Assembly: GCA_937930625.1 (NCBI GenBank)
Contig: CALHBW010000097.1
Coordinates: forward strand, 1-38,174
Origin: an uncultured Saprospiraceae bacterium
GTDB taxonomy: Bacteria; Bacteroidota; Bacteroidia; Chitinophagales; Saprospiraceae
Reading direction: 5' to 3'
Length of the DNA stretch: 38,174 nucleotides
Shown: positions 1 through 7,049 of the stretch, in pieces
Numbering within the stretch: the first letter of the stretch is position 1
Layout of the letters: every line of letters begins with the position of its first letter
Program-made: the position numbers and the translations under genes
The notes under the pieces: generated by a model
Databases searched by the model: none
Seen by the model: the letters and a program-made list of their open reading frames with translations, nothing else
Told to the model about the DNA's origin: nothing

Positions 1-57
1 TAAACGTGCAAAGATGCCATGCTCAAAAGAGCATGACATCTTGTATATTTTAATCGA

Positions 58-669
58 TTATTTCGAGTATAATTCGACGATTAGCTGTTCGTTGATTTTT
101 TCAGGAATTGCCGCACGTTCCGGATATTCGAGGAATTTACCTTCCATTTTTTCTTGGTTGAATTCTAACCAACCAAAATTGCGGACATCACTTTTGCCAC
201 TTACTGAATTTCTAACCACTTCCAAACCTTGTGATTTGCCACGCACACCTACAATATCTCCCGGACGGATAGACATAGAAGGTACATTACTGACAACACC
301 ATTCACCACGACATGTTTGTGGCTGACCAACTGACGTGCAGCGCGGCGTGTAGGTGCAATACCCAAACGATAGACTACATTGTCGAGTCTGGCTTCGAGC
401 AACTGGAACAATACTTCACCCGTAACACCTTTCTTGTTACTCGCTTTCTTGAACAAGTTGCGGAATTGACGCTCCAATAAACCGTAAGTATATTTTGCTT
501 TTTGCTTTTCCATCAACTGGTTCGCGTAGTCAGATTTTTGCTTTCTACGCTTACTGTTACCGTGTTGACCGGGTTTGTATTTTCTTTTTTCAAAAGCTTT
601 GTCGTAGCCGAAAATCGCTTCGCCCAAGGCTCTTGCTTTTTTTGTAGTAGGTCCTGTATATCTTGCCAT
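58..669 (-). CDS. rpsD: 30S ribosomal protein S4
   Basis: 203 aa, the usual length for bacterial S4. S4 is a primary binder of the 5' domain of 16S rRNA, lines the mRNA entry channel with S3 and S5, and in many bacteria represses its own operon. The start MARYTGP is canonical. An S4 RNA-binding domain is visible at about residues 93-155 (LEARLDNVVYRLG, then VNGVVSNVPS). The N-terminal zinc-binding cysteine cluster of some S4 proteins is absent, so this is the zinc-free form. It is the last ribosomal gene in view on the minus strand; rpoA and rplQ are expected just left of base 1. The spacer to rpsK holds a word-repeat hairpin. Confidence 0.98.
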   Translation of the reverse strand: MARYTGPTTKKARALGEAIFGYDKAFEKRKYKPGQHGNSKRRKQKSDYANQLMEKQKAKYTYGLLERQFRNLFKKASNKKGVTGEVLFQLLEARLDNVVYRLGIAPTRRAARQLVSHKHVVVNGVVSNVPSMSIRPGDIVGVRGKSQGLEVVRNSVSGKSDVRNFGWLEFNQEKMEGKFLEYPERAAIPEKINEQLIVELYSK

Positions 670-678
670 TTTTACTTT

Positions 679-813
679 AGTTCAAGTTCAAGTATCAAGT
701 ACAAACTCAATATTAAATTTCGCTACGCGAAATACTTGAATTATTTTTATTATATTGAATAAGTGCATGTGTCATAGGTAATATTGTACTTGAACTTGAC
801 ACTTGCACTTGCA
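679..813. repeat. spacer inverted repeat, TTCAAG word (rpsD-rpsK)
   Basis: The left arm (about 679-702) is built from TTCAAG and ATCAAG words. The right arm (about 785-812) is built from ACTTGAA and CACTTG words and is the imperfect reverse complement of the left. A perfect mini-hairpin, TTTCGC-TAC-GCGAAA, lies between them at 718-732. It fills almost the whole gap between the two genes. Confidence 0.7.
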
Positions 814-818
814 CTTTT

Positions 819-1205
819 CTATACTCTTCTGCGTTTTGGTGGGCGACAACCATTGTGAGGAATTGGTGTCACGTCACGAATAATGCTCACTTTAATGCCT
901 TTAGAATCAATGGCACGAATGGCAGACTCTCTACCTGAACCCGGTCCTTTGACGAACACCTCCACGGTTCTCAAACCTGCTTCGTGTGCTTTGGAAGCAG
1001 CATCCGAAGCAGCTATCTGAGCTGCATATGGCGTATTTTTCTTAGACCCTCTAAAACCGGATTTACCGGCAGACGACCATGAAATCACCTGCCCTTGTCG
1101 ATTGGTCAAAGTGATGATGATATTATTAAAGCTGGCTTGGATATAAGCGTAACCTTTCGGTTCCACTTTCACCTTTCTTTTCTTCGCTTTTCTTGATTTT
1201 GCCAT
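819..1205 (-). CDS. rpsK: 30S ribosomal protein S11
   Basis: 128 aa, normal for S11, a platform protein of the small subunit that contacts the mRNA exit region and the E site. The start MAKSRKAKKRK begins with the basic tail typical of the family. Conserved blocks are ASFNNIIITLTNRQG, then GSGRESAIRAI near residue 90, and the C-terminal IPHNGCRPPKRRRV. It lies between rpsM upstream and rpsD downstream, the standard alpha-operon order. An open frame overlapping the start (1205-1426) is a shadow of rpsM and not a gene. Confidence 0.98.
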   Translation of the reverse strand: MAKSRKAKKRKVKVEPKGYAYIQASFNNIIITLTNRQGQVISWSSAGKSGFRGSKKNTPYAAQIAASDAASKAHEAGLRTVEVFVKGPGSGRESAIRAIDSKGIKVSIIRDVTPIPHNGCRPPKRRRV

Positions 1206-1209
1206 TATT

Positions 1210-1290
1210 TATTTTGTTTATTGAGTTTATTGAGTTTATTAGTTATTAGGTATGAGTTACCCCTTATGAACTTTATAAACTTAATAAACC
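1210..1290. repeat. spacer inverted repeat, GAGTTTATT word (rpsK-rpsM)
   Basis: The left arm repeats TTTATTGAG three times (about 1213-1245). The right arm carries AACTTTATAAACTTAATAAA (about 1271-1290), an imperfect reverse complement. The same word family recurs in the L15-L30, L18-L6, S17-L29 and L3-S10 spacers. Confidence 0.65.
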
Positions 1291-1298
1291 AATCACTA

Positions 1299-1676
1299 TT
1301 ATTTCGTTGCTTTCTTCTTGTTGGCGACTGTTTTACGTTTACCTTTACGGGTACGCGCATTGGTCTGAGTACGTTGTCCGCGTAAAGGCAAACCTTTACG
1401 GTGACGCAATCCTCTGTAACAACCAATATCCATCAATCGCTTGATATTCATCTGGATTTCTCCGCGCAAAGCACCTTCTACGGTATAGCTATCACCGATT
1501 GCCTCACGAACGTTTTTGATGTTATCGTCTGTCCAATCTTTCACTTTTACGCTCTCATCAATCTCGCATTTTGCCAAAATTTCTTTTGCGCGAGTATCAC
1601 CGATACCGAAGATGTACGTCAAGCCAATGACGCCTCTTTTATTTTTAGGTAAATCAACACCTGCTATCCTTGCCAT
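1299..1676 (-). CDS. rpsM: 30S ribosomal protein S13
   Basis: 125 aa, the expected size for S13, a head protein that contacts P-site tRNA and forms bridges with L5 across the subunit interface. The start MARIAGVDLPKNKRG is canonical. The helix-two-turn-helix body follows, with IFGIGDTRAKEIL at about residues 23-35. The basic C-terminal tail contains GLRHRKGLPLRGQRTQTNAR and ends in a Lys-rich tail reaching toward tRNA. It sits in the usual L36-S13-S11-S4 order. Confidence 0.98.
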   Translation of the reverse strand: MARIAGVDLPKNKRGVIGLTYIFGIGDTRAKEILAKCEIDESVKVKDWTDDNIKNVREAIGDSYTVEGALRGEIQMNIKRLMDIGCYRGLRHRKGLPLRGQRTQTNARTRKGKRKTVANKKKATK

Positions 1677-1690
1677 GATATTTATTTATT

Positions 1691-1822
1691 GTTTTATTGT
1701 TTCATGGTTTCATGGTTTCATGGTTCGATTGTTTCATGGTAATAATGATAATTTGCAAAGCAAAATTATCATTAAATAAAAACAATGTAACAATGAAGCC
1801 ATATAGCAATGAAACAATGAAA
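1691..1822. repeat. spacer inverted repeat, GGTTTCATT word (rpsM-rpmJ)
   Basis: The left arm is a run of TTTCATGG and TTCGATTG words (about 1691-1740). The right arm has CAATGTAACAATGAAGCC and AATGAAACAATGAAA (about 1783-1822), an imperfect reverse complement. The centre is an AT-rich hairpin, ATAATTTGC-AAA-GCAAAATTAT, at about 1748-1769. The same vocabulary appears in the L16-S3, L2-L23 and hisIE-glycosyltransferase spacers. Confidence 0.7.
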
Positions 1823-1824
1823 TC

Positions 1825-1941
1825 TTATCCTTGACGCTGTTTGAATCGCGGATTTTTTTTGTTAATGACGTATAATTTTCCTTTTCTGCGAACGATTTTG
1901 CAATCAGCAGAACGCTTTTTGATTGAAGCTCTTACTTTCAT
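1825..1941 (-). CDS. rpmJ: 50S ribosomal protein L36
   Basis: 38 aa, found by reading the gap between infA and rpsM on the minus strand. The protein starts MKVRASIKKRSADCKIVRRK and ends NPRFKQRQG, a clear L36. L36 binds 23S rRNA near the peptidyl transferase region and is one of the last proteins to join the large subunit. The zinc-binding form has three cysteines and a histidine; here only the cysteine at residue 14 remains, so this is the zinc-independent (C-minus) form. Its position between infA and rpsM is the standard one. Confidence 0.96.
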   Translation of the reverse strand: MKVRASIKKRSADCKIVRRKGKLYVINKKNPRFKQRQG

Positions 1942-1945
1942 AATT

Positions 1946-2095
1946 AATGAGTGAATGAGTGAATTTGGAATGAGTGAATGGCTAATGAATGAGTGAATGA
2001 ATTATCAATGAATGAATCAGCTTACTTAGCTATGTAATTCATTCATTCTTTCATTCAAAATTCATTCATTGGCATTTCTCATCATTATTCACAAT
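1946..2095. repeat. spacer inverted repeat, GAGTGAAT word (rpmJ-infA)
   Basis: The left half repeats GAGTGAAT and AATGAGTG (1946-2015). The right half repeats ATTCATTC (about 2036-2070), its reverse complement. The arms could pair over roughly 30-40 nt with mismatches. The same words recur at 8130, 10200, 13435, 16700 and 20957. Confidence 0.65.
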
Positions 2096-2109
2096 ATTTT
2101 ACATTAAAA

Positions 2110-2328
2110 TTATTTATATCTATATGTAATACGTCCTCTACTGAGGTCGTATGGTGACATTTCAACAGCTACTTTATCCGAGGGTAAGATACGAATGTAG
2201 TTCATACGCATTTTACCGGAGATAGTAGCAATGATTTCATGACCGTTTTCGAGACGCACTCTAAACGTTGCGTTAGAAAGTGCCTCTGAAACTGTGCCGT
2301 CTTGTTTGATTAAATCCTGTTTTGCCAT
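2110..2328 (-). CDS. infA: translation initiation factor IF-1
   Basis: 72 aa, exactly the usual length of IF-1. It is a single S1-like OB fold that occupies the ribosomal A site during initiation and helps IF-2 and IF-3 select initiator tRNA. The start MAKQDLIKQDGTV and the ending RGRITYRYK are canonical, with LENGHEIIATISGKMRMNYI in the middle. It lies between map and rpmJ as in many Bacteroidota. The gap to the map stop is only 26 nt and contains GATATTTG on the minus strand, close to a TAnnTTTG -7 box, so a weak internal promoter is possible. Confidence 0.97.
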   Translation of the reverse strand: MAKQDLIKQDGTVSEALSNATFRVRLENGHEIIATISGKMRMNYIRILPSDKVAVEMSPYDLSRGRITYRYK

Positions 2329-2354
2329 AGCTTAAAATTTTGGAGTGCAAATAT

Positions 2355-3188
2355 CTAGTTTTTTACTTGAAATTCCAAATTTATGACATTAGGATTGCTT
2401 TCCATGCCTTCGTAGGCGTAATCATGCGTGGTCAAGATTTCCGTTCCGCTCTTGCGTACTACGACGGTATGTTCGTAATGCGCTGATGGTTTTCTATCTG
2501 TCGAAACAACTGTCCAACCATCTCTCAAGGTCTTGACTCGTCGTGTTCCCATATTAATCATGGGTTCTATTGCAATGACTAAACCGTCTTGAAGCTTATT
2601 GCCTTTTCCACGTCTGCCGTAGTTGGGCACTTGAGGGTCTTCGTGCAAACTCTTTCCCAAACCATGTCCGACCAATTCGCGTACTACACCATATTTACAT
2701 TCGCGCTCTGCATAATTTTGTACCGCAAAACCAATATCGCCGATACGTTTACCCACTACCGCAACATCAATGGCGCGATACAAACATTCATTGGTGACCT
2801 CCATGAGTCGCATGACTTCAGGTTTTACCTCGCCAATCGGATAGGTAAATGCACAATCGCCATAATAATCATTCAGAATCACTCCGCAATCTACCGATAC
2901 GATATCGCCTTCTTCAAACGGCTTGTCTGACGGAATACCGTGTACGACTTGCTCATTGATAGATACGCATAAGGTAGCCGGAAAATCGCCATAACCTTTG
3001 AAGCCGGGAGTGGCATTATGGTCACGTATAAATTCTTCTGCCGCTTTGTCAATGTTTTCGCCCGTCTCTCCGGCGCGAATCATACTTGCTACTACTCCAT
3101 GTGTGCGCGAAACCAAGTCCGCGCTTAGGCGCATTAGCTCTATCTCCTCGTCTGTTTTATAATAAATCTGTTTATAACGTCTTCTCAT
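2355..3188 (-). CDS. map: methionine aminopeptidase, type I
   Basis: 277 aa from the ATG at 3186-3188 (MRRRYKQIYYKTDEEIELMR). It removes the initiator methionine from nascent proteins at the ribosome, using two metal ions. The metal ligands are recognisable in SVDCGVILNDYYGDC (two Asp), GHGLGKSLHEDP (His), AIEPMIN (Glu) and HYEHTVVV (Glu). A longer reading to 3272 would add 28 Cys/His-rich residues that are just translation of a palindromic repeat and overlap secY, so I reject it. It follows secY in the operon with a 70-nt spacer. Confidence 0.95.
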   Translation of the reverse strand: MRRRYKQIYYKTDEEIELMRLSADLVSRTHGVVASMIRAGETGENIDKAAEEFIRDHNATPGFKGYGDFPATLCVSINEQVVHGIPSDKPFEEGDIVSVDCGVILNDYYGDCAFTYPIGEVKPEVMRLMEVTNECLYRAIDVAVVGKRIGDIGFAVQNYAERECKYGVVRELVGHGLGKSLHEDPQVPNYGRRGKGNKLQDGLVIAIEPMINMGTRRVKTLRDGWTVVSTDRKPSAHYEHTVVVRKSGTEILTTHDYAYEGMESNPNVINLEFQVKN

Positions 3189-3201
3189 TGTAGTTGCGTA
3201 A

Positions 3202-3251
3202 CACAGACATTCTTGTCTGTAGTCCGGCAAGCACAGACAGGAATGTCTGTG
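3202..3251. repeat. double hairpin ACAGACA..TGTCTGT between secY and map
   Basis: Two small hairpins sit side by side: ACAGACA-TTCT-TGTCTGT (3203-3220) and CACAGACA-GGAA-TGTCTGTG (3232-3251). The two units are themselves inverted copies of each other, about 19 of 20 bases, separated by 11 nt. So the region can fold as two small hairpins or one larger one. It lies in the mRNA just upstream of the map start. Confidence 0.75.
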
Positions 3252-3258
3252 ATACGTT

Positions 3259-4632
3259 TTACATCGGCGCACCGATAGTCATGCCGCTTCTTCTACCTTT
3301 AACACGACCTGTTTTTACCAATCCGTCATAACGACGCATCAATAGGTGACTTTCAATTTGTTGTAAGGTATCAAGTACTACACCGACCATAATAAGGAGT
3401 GATGTACCACCAAAGAACATAGCGAAGCCAATATTTACACCTCCCAATCTTGCTGCAAAAGCAGGCAGGATAGAGATAAGTCCTAAGAAAATAGAACCCG
3501 GTAATGTAACGCGTGTCGTAACTGTATCAATAAATTCGGCAGTACTCTTACCCGGTTTCACACCCGGAATAAAAGCATTTTGACGCTTAAGGTATTCAGC
3601 GTGTTGCTGCGGATTTACAATCAAAGCCGTATATACGTAAGTAAAGATAACGACTAAGAAAAAGTAAATGATATTATATGGTGCAGATGTAAAATCGTTC
3701 AAAGCGGTGAGCCAAGCCGGTGGTGCTTCGTTTGCTCCCATCGCGAATTGTGCCAGAGTAGCCGGCAAGAACATCAATGCCTGTGCAAAGATGATAGGCA
3801 TTACCCCTGCTGCGTTGACCTTTACGGGAAGGTAATCACGCACACCTGTAACGGGTGCATTCGTTTGTCCGCGCCCGACCATGCGTTTGGCATATTGCAA
3901 GGGTATCCGGCGTACTGCCTGAATAATGAGTATCGTAACCGCCGTAACCGCGACAAGTGCCGCCAAGACAAGTACGAAACTAATCAAACCACCCGTTCCA
4001 CCTGATAGGCGTAAGTCGATTTCACCAAAGAACGCTGAAGGTAGTGTAGCGATAATACCAATCATGATGAGCAATGAAATACCATTACCGATACCTCTGT
4101 CGGTGATGCGCTCACCGAGCCACATCGCAAGGATAGTACCCGCCGTAAGGATAATAATATTGGACGCCCAGAACGTAAACGGACTGATACCGGGAGATAC
4201 TGCACCGGGGAAAGTCGCATTGATATAGGTCAGGTAACCACCTGCTTGTACAAGTGTGATGGCTACGGTCAACCAACGTGTAATTTGGTTGAGTTTTCTT
4301 CTGCCTGACTCGCCTTCTGTTTTTTGTAATTTTTGGAAATATGGTACAGCAAATCCCAAGAGTTGCACGATGATAGATGCCGAGATATAAGGCATGATAC
4401 CGAGTGCAAAGACCGCCGCATTGTTGAACGCACCACCCGTGAATGAATTGAGCAATCCGAGTAGGTTGTTTTGTCCGGCGGCTGCGTTTTCGAGTGCCGC
4501 AGGATTGATGCCGGGCAATACCACATACGAACCAAAACGGAACAACATCAATAGTGCCAACGTAAACAGGATGCGCTTACGAAGGTCTTCTATCGACCAA
4601 ATATTTTTGAGTGTGGTGATGAATTTGTTCAT
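3259..4632 (-). CDS. secY: preprotein translocase subunit SecY
   Basis: 457 aa. It is the channel-forming subunit of the Sec translocon in the inner membrane. The start MNKFITTLKNIWSIEDLRKR is typical. About ten hydrophobic segments are visible, with GSYVVLPGI near residue 33, GIGNGISLLI near residue 180, RRIPLQYAKRMVGRG near residue 240 (a cytoplasmic loop contacting SecA or the ribosome), and the conserved GGTSLLIMVGVVLDT near residue 405. The basic tail is LVKTGRVKGRRSG. It sits between rplO and map as in other spc operons. Confidence 0.98.
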   Translation of the reverse strand: MNKFITTLKNIWSIEDLRKRILFTLALLMLFRFGSYVVLPGINPAALENAAAGQNNLLGLLNSFTGGAFNNAAVFALGIMPYISASIIVQLLGFAVPYFQKLQKTEGESGRRKLNQITRWLTVAITLVQAGGYLTYINATFPGAVSPGISPFTFWASNIIILTAGTILAMWLGERITDRGIGNGISLLIMIGIIATLPSAFFGEIDLRLSGGTGGLISFVLVLAALVAVTAVTILIIQAVRRIPLQYAKRMVGRGQTNAPVTGVRDYLPVKVNAAGVMPIIFAQALMFLPATLAQFAMGANEAPPAWLTALNDFTSAPYNIIYFFLVVIFTYVYTALIVNPQQHAEYLKRQNAFIPGVKPGKSTAEFIDTVTTRVTLPGSIFLGLISILPAFAARLGGVNIGFAMFFGGTSLLIMVGVVLDTLQQIESHLLMRRYDGLVKTGRVKGRRSGMTIGAPM

Positions 4633-4644
4633 TATACTATTTTT

Positions 4645-4733
4645 TAGTCCATAGTCCGTAGTCCATAGTCGATAGTTTGTCCCTAGCTCCCTTGCGTTTG
4701 CCTGCGGACTATTGACTATGGACTATCGACTAC
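4645..4733. repeat. spacer inverted repeat, AGTCCATAGTC word (secY-rplO)
   Basis: The left arm has TAGTCCATAGTCCGTAGTCC and a further copy (4645-4675). The right arm has GACTATTGACTATGGACTAT and onward (4707-4733). The arms are close reverse complements separated by about 30 nt. The rplO stop codon (4730-4732) lies inside the right arm. Confidence 0.75.
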
Positions 4734-5176
4734 AAAGTAGTTGCTGTGCCGCCTTGTGCTTCGATAGCTGATTTGGCTTTTTCTGAAAAAGCGTGTGCCG
4801 TGACTTCAAGTTTGCAAGTCAAATCGCCATTAGCGAGTATTTTGATTTTGTCTTTTTTCTTGACAATACCGTTTTCGACAAGTGCTTCAGGCGTGATGGC
4901 TTTGATACCGAATTTCTCAGAAATCGTTTCTAATCGCGCCAAGTTAATCGGTACATATTCTACACGATTGATATTCTTGAAACCACGCTTTGGTGTACGC
5001 TGAATCAATGTGACGCCACCACCTTCAAAACCTTTCTTGCGAGAGTAGCCCGAACGCGACTGCGCCCCGTTGTGTCCGCGTGTAGATGTACCTCCTCTAC
5101 CAGAGCCTTGTCCTCTACCCACACGTTTGTTCTTTTTGACTGAACCTTTAGCCGGCTTTAAATTATGAAGTTGCAT
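4730..5176 (-). CDS. rplO: 50S ribosomal protein L15
   Basis: 148 aa, normal for L15, a late-assembling large-subunit protein that winds through 23S rRNA with a long extended N-terminal region. The start MQLHNLKPAKGSVKKNKRVG and the glycine-rich GRGQGSGRGGTSTRGHNGAQ segment (about residues 20-40) are typical. The globular C-terminal part contains VENGIVKKKDKIKIL and ends GGTATTL. It lies between rpmD and secY, the standard spc order. The stop codon is inside the secY-rplO inverted repeat. Confidence 0.97.
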   Translation of the reverse strand: MQLHNLKPAKGSVKKNKRVGRGQGSGRGGTSTRGHNGAQSRSGYSRKKGFEGGGVTLIQRTPKRGFKNINRVEYVPINLARLETISEKFGIKAITPEALVENGIVKKKDKIKILANGDLTCKLEVTAHAFSEKAKSAIEAQGGTATTL

Positions 5177-5186
5177 TATTTGTTAG

Positions 5187-5336
5187 TTTATTGGTGATTG
5201 GTTTATTGAGTTTATTGGGTTTATTAAGTTTATTAAGTTATTAGATTTTAATTATTTGATAAAAAATAATTCTGATTTATCTTTTGCTAACTTAATAAAC
5301 TGAATGAACTTAATAAACTAAATGAACTAATCACTA
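5187..5336. repeat. spacer inverted repeat, GAGTTTATT word (rplO-rpmD)
   Basis: The left arm consists of TTTATTGG, TTTATTGAG, TTTATTGGG and TTTATTAAG units (5187-5243). The right arm consists of TTAATAAACTGAATGAAC units (5288-5336). The arms are imperfect reverse complements around an AT-rich centre. Confidence 0.7.
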
Positions 5337-5338
5337 CA

Positions 5339-5518
5339 TTAAAGTTCTTCCACTTTGACCAAGTGAGATACTTTTCTAATCATGCCCTCAATCTGAGGCG
5401 TCAAGTCATGCTCTACGGATTGGTGCATTTTGCGTAATCCGAGTGCTTTGACGGTGTCTTTTTGTCGCTTATTGCGGTCAATGACACTTTTGACTTGTGT
5501 AATTTTTACTCTTCCCAT
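5339..5518 (-). CDS. rpmD: 50S ribosomal protein L30
   Basis: 59 aa from the ATG at 5516-5518 (MGRVKITQVKSVIDRNKRQK). L30 is a small ferredoxin-fold-like protein of the large subunit found in the spc operon of many bacteria. The body VKALGLRKMHQSVEHDLTPQ matches the family pattern of a conserved Gly-Leu-Arg-Lys block before a variable His/Glu stretch. A longer in-frame reading to 5626 adds 36 Asn/Thr/Gln-rich residues that translate the spacer repeat, so the short start is preferred. Confidence 0.95.
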   Translation of the reverse strand: MGRVKITQVKSVIDRNKRQKDTVKALGLRKMHQSVEHDLTPQIEGMIRKVSHLVKVEEL

Positions 5519-5520
5519 GA

Positions 5521-5694
5521 TGAATATGAGTTGACGAGTTGTTGAGTTGTTGAGTTGTTGTTTTGGTGAGTATCGGTTTGATGATTTGTCGGCTTGGTGA
5601 GTTGTTATGTTATCGTTTTTCGACAACTCTACAACTCGTTAATTCGTCAATTCATCAATTCGTCAACTCTACAACTCGTCAACTCACCAAAACG
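5521..5694. repeat. spacer inverted repeat, GAGTTGTT word (rpmD-rpsE)
   Basis: The left half is GAGTTGACGAGTTGTTGAG repeated with variations (5528-5612). The right half is CAACTCTACAACTCGTTAAT, TCGTCAATTCATCAA and similar units (5626-5690). The halves are reverse-complementary words. CAACTCATCAA-type words also appear as a one-armed run after the glycosyltransferase gene (28866-28982). Confidence 0.7.
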
Positions 5695-5698
5695 TTGC

Positions 5699-6319
5699 TT
5701 ATCCGTTGAATAATTTATCCATTGTGATGCCGCGTGCTTTCGCAATTTCCATTGGGCTGCGAAGTTGTGAGAGGGCATCTAAGGTAGCTTTGATAACGTT
5801 GTGTGGATTGGGCGAACCTTGTGTTTTTGCCAATACGTTTTGAATACCGGCAATCTCCAATACTGCACGCATCGGACCACCCGCGATTACACCTGTACCA
5901 TCAGAAGCCGGCTTGATGAGGACTTTACCTGCACCGTATTTCCCTTTGACCGCATAAGGAATTGTTCCTTTGTGAAGTGGAAATTCGATGACGTTTTTCT
6001 TTGCATCATCAACAGCTTTGGCGATAGCCTCTTGTACGTCACGAGCTTTACCTAAGCCGTGCCCTACTTTGCCTTTGCCATTACCAACTACAACGACTGC
6101 CGCAAAACTGAATGTACGACCACCTTTGGTAACTTTTGCTACACGATTCAGGTTGACAAGTTTTTCTTTAAACTCGGATTCCTGAACGGATGCTTGTCTA
6201 TCGCCACGACCTCTGCCGCCTCTGCGATTGCCACCACGGTTATTACCTCCACCGCGATTGTTGCCACCACCACGGTTATCACCACCGCCGCGATTATTAT
6301 TATTTCTGTTATCAGCCAT
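5699..6319 (-). CDS. rpsE: 30S ribosomal protein S5 with Arg-Gly-rich N-terminus
   Basis: 206 aa. S5 helps form the mRNA entry channel with S3 and S4 and affects decoding accuracy. The S5 double-stranded RNA-binding-like domain starts near residue 48 (EFKEKLVNLNRVAKVTKGGR). The second domain contains KPASDGTGVIAGGPMRAVLE and SPNPHNVIKATLDAL. What is odd is the first 41 residues, a low-complexity tail of Asn, Arg and Gly built from NNRGGG repeats (coding bases 6197-6319). The usual start would be near residue 44, so this is a true N-terminal extension. A matching tail occurs on the C-terminus of S3 in this operon. Confidence 0.97.
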   Translation of the reverse strand: MADNRNNNNRGGGDNRGGGNNRGGGNNRGGNRRGGRGRGDRQASVQESEFKEKLVNLNRVAKVTKGGRTFSFAAVVVVGNGKGKVGHGLGKARDVQEAIAKAVDDAKKNVIEFPLHKGTIPYAVKGKYGAGKVLIKPASDGTGVIAGGPMRAVLEIAGIQNVLAKTQGSPNPHNVIKATLDALSQLRSPMEIAKARGITMDKLFNG

Positions 6320-6333
6320 AATTAAGTCTTGTG

Positions 6334-6470
6334 AAGTTTAAGTTTAAGTCTAAGTTTAAGTTTAAAAATTATTTTTTTTCAAAAAATAATAATTTATTAT
6401 GAATTTACATTATATAAATTTAATTGAAAATTAAATTTTTAAACTTAAACTTAAACTTAAACTTAAACTT
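6334..6470. repeat. spacer inverted repeat, AGTTTA word (rpsE-rplR)
   Basis: The left arm is (AGTTTA)5 with one change (6334-6366). The right arm is (TAAACT)5 (about 6438-6470). The arms are nearly perfect reverse complements over about 30 nt, with a central stretch almost entirely A and T. It is one of the clearest examples of the spacer-hairpin pattern. Confidence 0.8.
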
Positions 6471-6471
6471 A

Positions 6472-6828
6472 TTATAGGTTAAGTCCTCCTTCGCGTGCGC
6501 CGTCAGCGAGTGCTTTTACGCGCCCGTGATAGAGGTAGCCGCTTCTGTCGAATACTACGCTTTCAATGTTATTGTCTTTTGCTTTGGAAGCCAATAGTTT
6601 ACCGACTTCTTTTGCTTGCCCGACTTTGTTGTCGCTACTGCCACAGGCTGCATCTCTGGATGATGCTGCACAGAGTGTTTCGCCACTCAAGTCGTCAATA
6701 ATTTGAGCGTAAATTTGCTTATTACTGCGAAATACGCATAGTCGCGGAATCGCAGATGTACCACTGATTTTTTTACGAATACGTCCCTTGATTTTTTTGC
6801 GACGTACTACTTTTTTAGCTGTTGCCAT
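6472..6828 (-). CDS. rplR: 50S ribosomal protein L18
   Basis: 118 aa from the ATG at 6826-6828 (MATAKKVVRRKKIKGRIRKK). L18 binds 5S rRNA together with L5 in the central protuberance. The family core is clear: GTSAIPRLCVFRSNKQIYAQ, then KAKDNNIESVVFDRSGYLYH and the ending GRVKALADGAREGGLNL. A reading with 15 more residues to 6873 runs into a spacer palindrome and lacks family support. It lies between rplF and rpsE. Confidence 0.97.
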   Translation of the reverse strand: MATAKKVVRRKKIKGRIRKKISGTSAIPRLCVFRSNKQIYAQIIDDLSGETLCAASSRDAACGSSDNKVGQAKEVGKLLASKAKDNNIESVVFDRSGYLYHGRVKALADGAREGGLNL

Positions 6829-6866
6829 TATATTGTTTACTTTGATTTGAAATGATCCACGACCAA

Positions 6867-6882
6867 CGGACAAGAATGTCCG
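6867..6882. repeat. small hairpin CGGACA-AGAA-TGTCCG upstream of rplR
   Basis: A perfect 6-bp stem with an AGAA loop. The core ACAAGAATGT equals the reverse complement of the core of the secY-map hairpin (ACATTCTTGT), which suggests the two belong to one dispersed palindromic family. It lies in the rplF-rplR spacer next to a GGGTTACGGG stretch. Confidence 0.6.
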
Positions 6883-6925
6883 GGTTACGGGCTGCCATTT
6901 CGTAAGTAAAATATTTTAATTTTGA

Positions 6926-7043
6926 TGATTAGTTATTGAGTTGACTAAGTTTATTAAGTTGATAGGTGTGAATTATTTTTTTATGAAAAATAATAAACTC
7001 TTGTAAACTAATTGAACTTAATAAACTCCATGAACTAATAACT
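6926..7043. repeat. spacer inverted repeat, GAGTTTATT word (rplR-rplF)
   Basis: The left arm is TTATTGAGTTGACTAAGTTT with more units (6926-6963). The right arm is AATAAACTCTTGTAAACTAA with TTGAACTTAATAAACTCC (6991-7043). The arms are imperfect reverse complements around GAATTATTTTTTTATG. Confidence 0.65.
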
Positions 7044-7049
7044 AACTCG

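Noticed and set aside
1205..1426. 73-aa open frame between rpsK and rpsM
   Set aside because: It overlaps rpsM in another frame on the same strand and its C-terminal part is a translation of the spacer repeat.
3189..3272. Longer N-terminus of methionine aminopeptidase
   Set aside because: The extra 28 residues (Cys/His-rich) are a translation of the ACAGACA palindromes and overlap the end of secY; the family normally starts at MRRRYKQIYYKT or nearby.
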